A stretch of DNA of 64,000 bases from Macquaria australasica (taxonomy: Eukaryota > Chordata > Actinopteri > Centrarchiformes > Percichthyidae). Positions within the stretch are counted from its first letter, which is position 1. Every line of letters begins with the position of its first letter. The notes below the pieces were generated by a model. It did no database searches, was not told where the DNA came from, and worked only from the letters and a program-made list of their open reading frames with translations. The translations under genes were made by a program, and so were the position numbers. The stretch lies in contig SEMN01000100.1 in the NCBI GenBank assembly GCA_005408345.1, forward strand, positions 489,001-553,000. Reading direction: 5' to 3'. Shown in pieces: positions 26,901 through 36,443 of the stretch.

Positions 26901-27842
26901 AGAGCAAACTGGATAATGATGACTGCTCTTCTGTGAATACAGCCATCACAGACACAACTACAGGTGATGAGGCCAATGCAGATAATGACAGTGCTGATGC
27001 AAAGCACAACCAAAATAGTGGTGATTACCTGTCTAAGTCTGGGGGCTCAGTCCCCATCCTTGAAAATGATGACCAGATGTCCTCAGGGCTGGTTAGCCCT
27101 GCAACAAGCTATTATGCTAAGGACTATGAAAATGAACATATAATTGACCACAGTGAGACGTCCAGCCTGGCTGACCCCTGCTCACCTAGTCCTGGAGCCT
27201 CAGGTACCAGGAGCATCGACAGCGGAGATCGACCTGGCCAAAAGCGCTTCCGAACCCAGATGACTAACCTCCAGCTGAAAGTGTTGAAATCCTGTTTTAA
27301 CGACTACAGGACTCCCACTATGCTGGAATGTGAGGTACTTGGTAATGACATTGGACTTCCAAAGAGAGTGGTTCAGGTGTGGTTTCAAAATGCCCGTGCC
27401 AAGGAGAAAAAGGCAAAGCTCAACATGGCCAAGCACTTCGGAATAAATCAGACATCCTACGAGGGGCCGAAGACTGAATGCACTTTGTGTGGTGTCAAGT
27501 ACAGTGCTCGCCTCTCTGTTCGTGATCACATTTTCTCCCAGCAACACATCTCTAAGGTGAAGGATACCATTGGCAGCCAGATCGATAAGGAAAAAGAATA
27601 CTTTGACCCAGCCACTGTCCGCCAACTTATGGCACAGCAAGAGATGGACCGCATTAAGAAGGCCAATGAAGTTTTAGGAATGGCACAGCAGCAGGCCATG
27701 CAGCAGCAGGGGATGTTTGATAACCCTGCAATGCAGGCTCTGAATCTCCAGTCAGCCTATCCAAATCTGCAAGGCATTCCACCTGTCCTTTTGCCAGGGG
27801 TTGGCAGCCCCTCTCTTTCCAGCTTTAACTCATCTAATTCAG
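22293..27842 (+). CDS. zfhx3: zfhx3 giant coding exon (human exon 9 equivalent): ten zinc fingers and four homeodomains
   Basis: A single 5,550-base exon, phase 1 at both ends, encoding the DNA-binding core. In order: C2H2 fingers at 22403-22482, 22520-22594 and 22611-22681; an acidic linker; fingers at 22961-23035 and 23114-23188; a Ser/Gly-rich then Gln-rich region (23510-23947) with a 20-Gln tract; a finger at 24383-24454; a 12-Pro run at 24563-24598; homeodomain 1 (24872-25051) and 2 (25160-25339); a C2HC finger (25421-25495); a C2H2 finger (26012-26080); homeodomain 3 (26345-26524); a finger (26558-26632); homeodomain 4 (27239-27418); and a finger (27475-27547). All four homeodomains keep the WF-x-N recognition-helix core. 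SUMO-type motifs IKQE (about 25770) and IKVE (about 26836) are visible. Domain order and most finger sequences match human ZFHX3. No frameshift or internal stop. Donor is TCAG/GTACGT. Confidence 0.98.
23510..23613 (+). repeat. Gln-rich coding tract (CAA/CAG), N-terminal
   Basis: Mixed CAA and CAG codons with Leu and Ala interspersed (QQQQQQLQQQQQLAQAQAQA). It corresponds to the glutamine-rich region after the SARQ/ASRQ position in mammalian ZFHX3. Confidence 0.95.
23888..23947 (+). repeat. 20-codon polyglutamine tract with CAA interruptions
   Basis: Twenty uninterrupted Gln codons, written as two CAA, seven CAG, three CAA, three CAG, two CAA and three CAG. The longest pure CAG run is seven. 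It lies in a segment that in human ZFHX3 has only short Gln runs. Confidence 0.97.
24563..24598 (+). repeat. Polyproline coding tract
   Basis: Twelve Pro codons (CCT, CCA, CCG and CCC mixed) following APA, just before homeodomain 1. A polyproline run at the same position exists in human ZFHX3; it is a likely SH3/WW ligand or flexible spacer. Confidence 0.95.
24872..25051 (+). other. Homeodomain 1 coding segment
   Basis: Sixty residues from KRPRTRITDDQL to QRNK. The recognition helix reads KHWFRN, so residue 50 is Arg rather than the usual Gln; human ZFHX3 has the same residue. Confidence 0.97.
25160..25339 (+). other. Homeodomain 2 coding segment
   Basis: Sixty residues beginning KRSSRTRFTDYQL; recognition helix VVWFQNARQKARK with Gln50 and Asn51, a standard Antp/paired-type core. 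Confidence 0.97.
26345..26524 (+). other. Homeodomain 3 coding segment
   Basis: Sixty residues beginning DKRLRTTITPEQLEIL; recognition helix VQVWFQNTRARERK. Followed within about ten residues by a C2H2 finger at 26558-26632. Confidence 0.97.
27239..27418 (+). other. Homeodomain 4 coding segment
   Basis: Sixty residues beginning QKRFRTQMTNLQLKVL; recognition helix VQVWFQNARAKEKK. Followed by the C2H2 finger beginning TECTLCGVKY. Confidence 0.97.
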
Positions 27843-28387
27843 GTACGTCATCATTTGGCATTCAATCACTGACATACAGTACAAATTTGAGGTGCAGAGT
27901 TGTAACTGTAATTAACTAACTACAATAATCACATATTGAACTTAACTGTAAAACTTAAGAGTACAACACTAGAACACAATATTTATACTCTTCTTAAAAT
28001 AATTGATCTTTCCATCAATCAGTCTGTGACGTGCACTCATTTATACTGGCACACATACTGTAGAATGTGTAACATAATGTTATGGCCTTTTGCCATTATT
28101 GACACTAAGTATACAATCTACCTTAACTGCCAACACTTAATTGTTAGCCCCACAAATGCCACAACAGAGTGAACAAATGGCTCACTCTGACTGACTTTGA
28201 CTTTGTGAAGATTACATGAGCTTGTTATCATTCACATACTGATTTTCATTTACCTCTTTTGTGTGTATATTATATAATGAAACAACTTGTTACACTTGAT
28301 AATAATCCTTTAACAAATAATTGTACATCATCAAAGGAATATATCTATTAATTCTTACATTTTTGTCTGTATTTGAAACATTTCCAG
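27843..28387 (+). other. zfhx3 last intron, 545 bp
   Basis: Phase 1 GT-AG intron (donor GTACGT, acceptor CATTTCCAG). If retained, translation would add about 25 residues and stop at TAA 27917-27919. A 16-base sequence spanning the acceptor also occurs near the end of the preceding exon. Confidence 0.93.
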
Positions 28388-30132
28388 CTTTAACTCCTCC
28401 AAAACCTTCAAACCTCCTGAACATGCCTGGTGCCAGTGTTCCCTCACCTAGCCTCCCCACATCCGGATTGCCCAACAAGCCTCCCTCCTCATCGTCTCTT
28501 GCCGCATCCAGCCCAGCCCAGACCAACACATCTGCTTCCCAGTCAAGCCCCACCTCGACATCCAACTCCACTTCCTCAACCACCCAGTCCGGCTCCCGAC
28601 CTGAACCCCCGAAAGAACGTGATGCTGAGAGGGTAAGAGAGAAGGAGAAGCCCAAGGAAAAGACAGAGAAACCGTCGACCCCTTCATCAACTGGAAGCAC
28701 CCCTGCCCCTTCCACTTCTGCTGCCAGCGCCAAGAAGGAGAAACCAGACACAGCTGTACCTGCCACCTCTATGCCCACACCTGGCATGGAGTATGTGGTA
28801 GACCCTGCCCAGCTTCAGGCCCTGCAGGCTGCTTTGGCGTCAGACCCGACAGCTCTCCTCACAAATCAGTTCCTGCCCTACTTTATGCCTGGCTTTTCCC
28901 CATATTACACCCCACAGATCCCTGGGGCTCTCCAAGGAGGCTACCTGCAACCAATGTATGGTATGGAGAGTCTATTCCCTTACAATCCTGCATTGTCACA
29001 AGCACTGATGGGCCTTTCTCCAGGGTCCCTGCTGCAGCATTACCAGCAATATCAGCAGAGCTTGCAGGAGGCACTACAGCAGCAGCAGCGGCAGCTTCAG
29101 CAGATCCAGCAACCCAAGGTGAGCCAAACTCCAGTTCCCCCTCAAACCTTGGGGGATCGCAAAGAATCTGCCAAAGATCAAGTGAAAAAAGAGGAGCAAA
29201 AGCGCAACCCCCATAGTGAACCCCCTACTTCCTCCTCCTCCTCCTCCTCCTCCTCCTCTCATAAAAAAGTACCCCCTGAGCAGAACGAGATGGATGGCAA
29301 AGCTGTGGACTCCCATCTAGACCAGTACATCGTCCCCAAGGTGCAGTATAAACTGGCATGCCGCAAGTGTCAAGCAGTTTTCACCAAGGAAGAAGCGGCT
29401 ATTACCCACCTTAAATCTAACTGTTTTTTCGGTCAGTCTGTGGCAAACCTGCAAGAGATGTTGCTGCGTGTCCCCGGTGGCGTAGGTGCAGGGGCCGGCA
29501 GTCTCTATGACTGCCTGGCTTGTAACACTACGTTGGATGGGGAGAAAGCACTCAGTCAACACCTGGAATCGGCATTGCACAAACACAGAACAATCAAGCG
29601 ATCAGCCAGAAATGCCAAAGAGCACGCTACTAGTTTATTACCTCACTCTTCAGCCTGCTTCCCCAATCCTAACACCGCATCTACCTCGCAGTCTGCCACT
29701 CATCCCATCAGCAGCCCCCCTCCCCCGCCAACATCATCAGCCACCATGCCATCCTCTGCCGTCTCCTCTTCCCTGTGCTCCTCTTCTACTACCCCACTCA
29801 ACACCACAGCTGCCGGCAAACCATGGCCCCAGGCCCCTTTCTCCAGAGCTTTAGCTGGGAAGCCCAATGCCAGTCCCTCCTCTTCTTCCTCCTCTTTTCC
29901 TCCAATGTCCTCACCTTCAACGGTTACCTCAAGTTCATTGAGCACCTCAGGAGTTCAGACCTCGATACCAACAGACGTCTTTACCGACGAGTCTGACTCT
30001 GACAGCAGTCAGAAGTCAGCAGACAGGCTGGGCAGGACGGCGGAGGAGCCGAAGCAGCCTGGCTTTGTCAAAGACAGTAGTAGTTGTAGTAGTAATCTTG
30101 CTAGTGTAGGAACAGACTCCATCAGATTGTAA
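28388..30132 (+). CDS. zfhx3: zfhx3 terminal coding exon (human exon 10 equivalent): C-terminal region with two zinc fingers
   Basis: Begins in phase 1 (G/CT gives Ala, then LTPPKPSNLL; human reads ALTSPKPNLM) and ends at TAA 30130-30132 after SVGTDSIRL. It encodes a Ser/Thr/Pro-rich region, a conserved hydrophobic block (VDPAQLQALQAALASDPTAL and the following FLPYFMPGFSPYYTPQIPGA), a Gln-rich helix (QQYQQSLQEALQQQQRQLQQ), a ten-Ser run at 29230-29259, a C2HC finger (29347-29430), a C2H2 finger (29506-29580) and a Ser-rich tail with DESDSDSSQKS. The short GGVGAGAG segment at 29476-29499 is where human ZFHX3 carries its polyglycine tract. 580 residues plus the split codon. No disruption seen. 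Confidence 0.97.
29230..29259 (+). repeat. (TCC)n polyserine coding tract
   Basis: Nine TCC codons and one TCT encode ten Ser. The reverse strand reads as polyglycine, which is an artefact. Confidence 0.96.
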
Positions 30133-30350
30133 AAGAGCTTTCAGTGATGGACAATATTTAAAAAACACTAAAAAAGACAAAAAAAAATCACAAATGGAAA
30201 AAACATAAAAAGCAGCAATGTTAAAAATACATTAAAAGTATACAAACCAATTTCAGAAAAAGATGTGTAAAGACTAACTGCAATTCCAAAGCTTGTAACC
30301 AAAAATTTAAATGTTAGTGGATTGTTTTCCCATATCAACATGCTGGTTTT

Positions 30351-30415
30351 CGTTTTTTTTTTTGTATTTTTTTTTTCGTTTTTTTTGGTGTTTTGTTTTT
30401 TTTCTTTTTGTTTTA
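30351..30415 (+). repeat. U-rich tract in 3'UTR
   Basis: Long T-dominated stretch broken by single C, G or A. On the mRNA it would offer sites for ELAV/Hu-type or TIA-type RNA-binding proteins; function is inferred. Confidence 0.85.
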
Positions 30416-32089
30416 CTCAACTGAAATACATGCATACTAATATATGAGAATAGAAAAGATCGCTGCAGTTATGTTTTGGTTAATGGTAGAGGAATGCTGT
30501 ACTGTATGGAAATGGACTGCCTCAAAGTTGACAAATGGCCCAAGAACCCTTCTGAAGAAATACGCGTCAACAAGCTGTCCCTTTGTTTTGTAATAATTTC
30601 TACTTAATAGCACAGTCACAAAAAGCCAGTATGTACTGTATGGGAGAATAGTCTATCAGTTTTCTTGCTATTTAAGCATTCAGATACCAATGGCTTGCAA
30701 AAGTAAAAGAATAATGTAATGTCTATTTTATTCTCAGGTCAACAGCTCACAGATGTTTTTCTGTTACAGAAATCCATGTTTTACACCTTTTGTTTCCAAC
30801 AGGAGATGAGCATTTTTTTTCTTTCAGAACTTGATTTAATAACAGAAAGTTTTAAGTTGGATGAAATTTTAACAAGGCATTGTTTCTGGGCATTCAAAAA
30901 GGGTAAATGATTTGCTGATTTTAACATTAGAAATCCTTTTAAAGGCGGGGAAATCACAAACCCATTATACCCAAACAGGAGAGCATTGCAGACATAATAA
31001 CGGGCGATGAAAAGAGTTTTGATTAAAAAAAACAACCTTCTGTATTTATGATAGATATGAACATTTTTGGTGTTAAGTAGATTGTTGCATTGGAAATGAA
31101 TTTAAACAGTATGGTAGGTTGAAAAAAAACTTTGTGTACATTTAGCTTTTGTATTGTCCAACTTTAAGACGCTTCATTTGATGTTGTCTTGGTCATTCCG
31201 ATAGACTAGATTATGGACAGGTAATTTATCTCAACTTTATTTCTGTCTTATTCTCAACTTCTTGGGAAACATTCACCCAAATGCCCCTCCTGACAAGGCA
31301 GGATCCTCTTTTAGAATTATTTAAATTTTATGGTTTGGTTGGTATTGCGCTAACCAAAACAGAAAAGATCCTGGGTGAAATATTGAAAGTTTTATTTTAT
31401 TTAATTTTTGTGTTACCTTTGTGCACTTATCACTGTCTGACTCCTTTTTCTCACTCTACTTGTTCCTCTCTTCGCACTTATTTTTCTCTGCTCTCCTGTG
31501 TTTGTAGATATGTACACTACAAAGCAGGTCTTTTGTTCTTCATGTAGTGTGGCTACAGTCTTTATTTTCATTTTGACATTTTTGTTGTCATAAATGAAAA
31601 TGAAAAAAGAATACTAATAATAATTCTCACGCTTTAAGACAAAAAGAAAATCCAAAGACTAAACACTTTCACCATTGGTGCATAAATATGAGAAAAGAGG
31701 CTTCTTTATACTTGAGAATTTGTTGCTGTTTTTAGAGGAAAGAAAACAAAGTTTTAAAAGATAAAGGAGTACGCATCAGAGTTGCCGTTTTTGCTTCTTT
31801 GCAAGCAAACAGGTGGCTTTTTTACGTAAATACCAAAAACCAAAAAGGGCCCTTGTCCTTGCATTGTGGAGTAGCACCGTTACAGAGCCATTGCAGTTTG
31901 TAAGATAGAGGTTATTAATCTTTGTTTGACTTTTTTGTCACATTCAAATGTCCATTTTTTTAAGAAAATGTATAAGGTCTGGTCTTCAAGGACATACGTT
32001 TTGCTGCTAATGTAGAATTTTGAAAGAAAAAAAAAAGTACCTAGATGCATGCTCATTTTGCTTTTGGCTAAGCTTTAACTAAAACAAAC

Positions 32090-32095
32090 AATAAA
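32090..32095 (+). promoter_or_regulatory. Possible proximal poly(A) signal AATAAA
   Basis: Canonical hexamer within the 3'UTR (ACAATAAACC), followed by a T-rich stretch. Use is unproven. Confidence 0.35.
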
Positions 32096-32702
32096 CCAAT
32101 TTCTTGCCTCTGCAACACCTTTTTTTTTCTTGTTGCAAAAACGGAACTTTGAAGACTGTGAATATATGTTCCAAAGGACATTTTGCCGATTTTCTTTTTG
32201 AACAGACCAATGTTTAAAGCCAATGATCTATAACGTTTGTAAAGAACAGTGCATTCCAAATATCACAATGGATTTTTCTTAAGCAAGGACTGATCCTATT
32301 TCATTTAATTGCTTTCAATTGTCACAATCTATTTTTTTCTCATTTTTAAAGTGACTGTAAACTGTTGTGTAAATTTTTGCATCATTGGTTGCTGAACAAA
32401 GTGACCTCCATATGTCATTTTGTGCTGGCATGGAACATTGCTGAAAATCCCTCCATCCAGTCAAGGTTGTTGCTCACTTGTTAAGCAAGTAATAGTGGTT
32501 ACCAAAAAATGTATATAATACATCTGGTACTGATGCGTCTCATAGGTTTAGTAACATTTATGCCAGTTAACATACAACTAGTCTCAGAGGGAAATGATGG
32601 CTGTTTTGCTGAGGTGTCGTTGCCCCCTTCCTGGGAAATCCACCAGTGACTTGTCCCACGTGTCAGCAGGGTGCCACTTCCACGCATAGATTACAGGTTT
32701 TT

Positions 32703-32769
32703 AAGGGACATCTTCATTCCAAAGCATTATTTCTGGAAAAAGTAGGAGGTTTTTTTGAAGATGTCCCTT
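32703..32769 (+). promoter_or_regulatory. 14-bp perfect stem-loop in 3'UTR
   Basis: AAGGGACATCTTCA at 32703-32716 is exactly complementary to TGAAGATGTCCCTT at 32756-32769, with a 39-base loop that itself contains complementary TTCCA (32717-32721) and TGGAA (32734-32738). A regulatory RNA structure is inferred. Confidence 0.6.
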
Positions 32770-33892
32770 GATTTCAAATAGCTAGGATGCTTTCATGTCC
32801 AAAGAAGTCACCCACTTAATTTTATTGCAATGGAAACGGATGTGCATAGGTACCCCCACCCTCTCGCTGATGATCCGATGATGAACTAAAATGTTTATTT
32901 TTTAAACCAAAACCAAGACGTATTTAAATTTGTGAAGAACTACTTTTTGGCCACTGTTGTATAGCCAATATATTCGCCCTAATGAATACACGGCACAATC
33001 TCAGAAGTGTGTTTAAAGTGCTTCATCTTGCAGAGCAATGTGATTTGGTGTTAATACTACAGCATGCTGTTGAAAGTCAGGAGATTTGGTCTGCAAGCTT
33101 GCTATTTCTCTAAAGTCCAGTTCCCTGAAATACTATATGTACTTTCTTATTTTGGAAAATTCTTAAGTTGTACATTTTTTCCAAAATATGTTTGCTTTAT
33201 TTTAATTTTCAGATAATGTCAGACATGTATTGTTATTTTCTTATAAGTATTTGTATTTTATTTTAGTTTCTGTATATTACTTTTATCGTAAATTAACACT
33301 AGCTTTAATTTGAATTGCTGAAATTAAGAAACAAAAACAAAAAATATGACCTGGCCACTTTATGGTGTGATAATGTTCTTTATATTCATTGTCTCAATGA
33401 TACTGTTTGCTCTCTTATTTCCAAAGTGTAATCTTTTGGGCTCTTTTGTGGAAGACAAAGTTGAGGTCTCTACATCAGATTCAGCCAGCATGGACTGTGT
33501 GAGTTTGTATGTGTGTGTGTGTGTGTATTTCATAAGAGCCAGCATCAATTCAATTTTTTCTTGTTTGCCTTTTATTTTTTTTATATGTTAACACACCAAA
33601 ACAAACTGAACCACAAAGCTGGATTATGAATAACTTAAATTTAGAAAATCAAATTTTAAAGATAATGATCAGAAATGAAAATGATGATACCGAAGCACTG
33701 AGCAGTTTTTACTTTGATTGAATATATGAATGTGGCCAAAGCTTTATGCAGTTGAAACAAAAAGAAAAAAAATTACAAGTTGTGCCCCACATAAGTGTAT
33801 ATTTTATTGTGGCACAAAACGCTATTGTGGATAATTGGATCCACTGACTTACATTGGGATACTTGATTTTAATGGACATTTACAAAGAGAGA

Positions 33893-33898
33893 AATAAA
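33893..33898 (+). promoter_or_regulatory. Possible poly(A) signal AATAAA
   Basis: Canonical hexamer in GAGAAATAAAGAC followed by GGTTTTGCTGT, which resembles a GU-rich downstream element. Confidence 0.4.
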
Positions 33899-35089
33899 GA
33901 CAAGGTTTTGCTGTAGAGGTCATCTTTTGCCCACTGTGAAAACAAACGTGTACCTGTATACAGATATAGATATATTTAAAACAAGACATCAACTTTTTTT
34001 GTTTGTTTTTGAGATGAAGAAGGAATGAAAAGAAAAGAAAAAGGACTCTGGGAAGCTTTGGAGATCTTGTTAGGAGGACATGAGAGGCTGTGGGCACACC
34101 AAAACTGGGCATGGGAGCCAAAGGCAGGCTCGAAACAGCTTTAAAACCACCTCCTTATTTGATTACTGACAACTCTGTAATGGGAATGGACTCTGGAACC
34201 AATGGACATGTGTGACACAGAGAGGAAAGTCCTTAGATGAAACTGAACTTAAGTGGCTCCAGCTGCCTCTTTCTCCTTTCTGTCTGTCTCTTTCTTTCTC
34301 CAGCTCTGCCTCTGCTTCTGCTCTTTGATGGACATTTTCCAAATTTCAGGACAGGATGGACAGAGATGCTTGCTTCATTTCTCCCAGTTCATGTTGCTAC
34401 CCGTTTCATTTCCTTGTGCTTGTCTCTGGTTGACAAGTGAAGCTCTCCAGTCAAATGGCGGCTCACCCCTCTCTCTGTTGATTACATAATCTAAAAAGAG
34501 AAATGAATAACAGAGAGAGGGGACAGGTTCTCAAAGCTGTCATTCTTAAAGAGGCAGTTACACTAAAAAAAGCATATTAACCAAAATTAACAACCAAACT
34601 AACAACCAAACAACCATTTGCTCCAACTTCAAAGATGAACTGTTACTTGGAGCTCTCTGTTCCTTTTGTGACTTCTGGTGCCACAATGTTTTTTTATGCT
34701 TTTAGTTTTTCTTTTTGTTTCCTTGAATTACTCCTCCTTCGAGCCTCATAAGCATGGCTCTGTGGCTCCAGGCAGCCCATCCGAGGGTAGAAAAAAACAG
34801 CCTTGCAATGTACAAAAAAGAGCAAGTTAAACCAAAAATGTTGTTCTTGATGTCTTTTCTATACTGTAGTCTTGTTAGCTTTTTTGTTACTGTAATTATA
34901 TGATGAAGATTTCCAAACTGTACCAAATTACATGGAAACTAACATACATACAACCACATGGAACTTCAGACTTTTAAAGAAACTTTTGTCACAAAACCTT
35001 GTTGTCCTAGTTAAGTTGATTGTAGATGGTAATTGAATATACTCCTTTGAAAATATTTCATCAAGTATGTTTCTTGCTCATTGTGATAC

Positions 35090-35095
35090 ATTAAA
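35090..35095 (+). promoter_or_regulatory. Candidate distal poly(A) signal ATTAAA
   Basis: ATTAAA followed about 25 bases later by GT-rich sequence (TTGTGCTGGTTTGG and GAGTGTTGTGGG). Chosen as the likely 3' end because recognisable repeats start soon after. Confidence 0.45.
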
Positions 35096-35599
35096 AAAGT
35101 ATGAGCATAAATTGTGCTGGTTTGGACTCATCTTTGAGTGTTGTGGGATTTCATCACTTGCTGCCAAATCTGTTACTTCTCCTGTTTACTATAAAAGTTT
35201 TATTTGAAGTATTTATTTAATTTTGACCATATATATTACAGATATGTTCACACACATCGTAAGTGACCTGTCAATCAATTTTATTTAAATTTGAGTTCCT
35301 TTTTTATACTTAATTACAACAGTAGACAAGTAAAATGTTCAGTTGTTTACATAATTACATAATGGCTTGTTTTATGTATTTTTGCTTTAATAATGATAAC
35401 ACATTCTAAACCTGTGTTTCTAACTTTATTTTAATCAGGATCAATGATTTGTGACTTTACAAGGAAATCACCAGAAAACAGATCAAATGAAACATAAAAG
35501 ATTCAACAGTGTGCATTATAGTGTAATTCTTTATTTTCAGTGACACAGTAAGTATTGTTGAGTATATAATTTCTATGAACACATTCTGCTACTACTCAT

Positions 35600-36443
35600 T
35601 TAAAGGTGCTATCTGTAAAAAAAAAAAAAAACACCTCGTGACTGGCTTAGGAAACTACAACAGAAGCAATTGCGTGGTCACTTCCACAATCTGCAATGTT
35701 TGTTTTAGAAAATTCCCATACAAATTTAAAATTTGCCACATGTTAGCTAATTGATACTGTACCTAAGCTATAAGACCAAGGCTGCATTTCATAACATTGT
35801 CTAATTCATTTATCTCTGAAACCACTTCATTTTTCATTGTGTGTATACACACTTTCTCCAGACTGACAAACGAGGAGCCACACTATTCTTGCTGAAAGTA
35901 AAAGATAAAGTTAGCATGCCTCACATTCAAATGTATTTATTCACTTGCAGTGTAAACCAGCAAACAGCATGCAAGACAAGGCCCAATGAGAGTACTGCTA
36001 GATGCTTCTAAAATATTAGCATATGAGGTGTGGCTGGGCGAGCTGACATTTGCAATGTCACATACACAACCAAATTTAGCCTAGCTGGTTCACATTCGCT
36101 ATCATACGTTTTCTACCTGTCTGACAAATTAAGCATTAAGTGTATTTTACAGAGTCTGAATCTCCCTCCACCTTTCAAATGCTACACCGATGTTCACTCT
36201 AGAAAAACCATACAAAGTGCACAGTAAGCAGCGGGTAGTTCAGGGGGCCTGGGATGTTGGACCATTCCCAATGAAAACAGAGCCGGTCCAGCTCTGCCTG
36301 TTAAGCAAAATTGAATTCTCAGCAGACGTTGAGGTACAGTAACAGAGGTACTGGCATTGTTCAGCAACACTTGTGAGCCCCACTGATATGTTATGGTCAA
36401 TTTGTACCAAGAGCCCATAAGATATTACTGATTGTACCTTTAA
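35600..36443. mobile_element. Non-autonomous DNA transposon with TTAA ends (MITE-like)
   Basis: The left end ATTTAAAGGTGCTATCTGTAA (starting 35598) and the reverse complement of the right end (36445 backwards, ATTTAAAGGTACAATCAGTAA) agree at 18 of 21 positions. TTAA is present at both edges (35600-35603 and 36440-36443), the target site preferred by piggyBac-type elements. No transposase frame inside. About 840 bp. Assignment to a superfamily is tentative, because TTAA is palindromic and is part of the apparent terminal repeat. Confidence 0.6.

Larger units (their letters stand above)
6657..35115 (+). other. zfhx3: zfhx3 gene body, 3' part (exons 5-10 by human numbering plus 3'UTR)
   Basis: Six phase-compatible exons encode the C-terminal about 70% of a ZFHX3/ATBF1 protein, a nuclear transcription factor acting in neuronal and muscle differentiation, circadian output and growth control. 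Identity with ZFHX3 rather than the paralogue ZFHX4 rests on the linker between homeodomains 1 and 2 (DSKPPSPEP), the C2HC finger after homeodomain 2, the segment after homeodomain 3 (AHRRCPFC, HEAKRAGYN) and the C-terminus (SVGTDSIRL; human ends SVGTDTFRL). The first exon here opens in phase 1, so coding sequence continues upstream of the window; the start codon, promoter and the first nine or so zinc fingers are absent. Human numbering is assigned because the 5.5-kb exon and the terminal exon match human exons 9 and 10. The 3' boundary is an estimate from a poly(A) signal. Confidence 0.95.
30133..35115 (+). other. zfhx3 3' untranslated region (approximate end)
   Basis: AT-rich transcribed-looking sequence after the stop codon, without any credible coding frame. 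It holds an A-rich start, a U-rich block (about 30351-30415), a Pumilio-type TGTATATA at 32510-32517, a long hairpin (32703-32769) and a short GT tract at about 33510-33527. Candidate poly(A) signals are ATTAAA 30231-30236, AATAAA 32090-32095, AATAAA 33893-33898 and ATTAAA 35090-35095; the last has GT-rich sequence downstream and is taken as the distal end. Human ZFHX3 also has a multi-kilobase 3'UTR. The exact end is inferred. Confidence 0.65.

Noticed and set aside
22256..30132. Assignment to the paralogue zfhx4
   Set aside because: The homeodomain linkers, the region after homeodomain 3 and the C-terminus agree with ZFHX3 and differ from ZFHX4.
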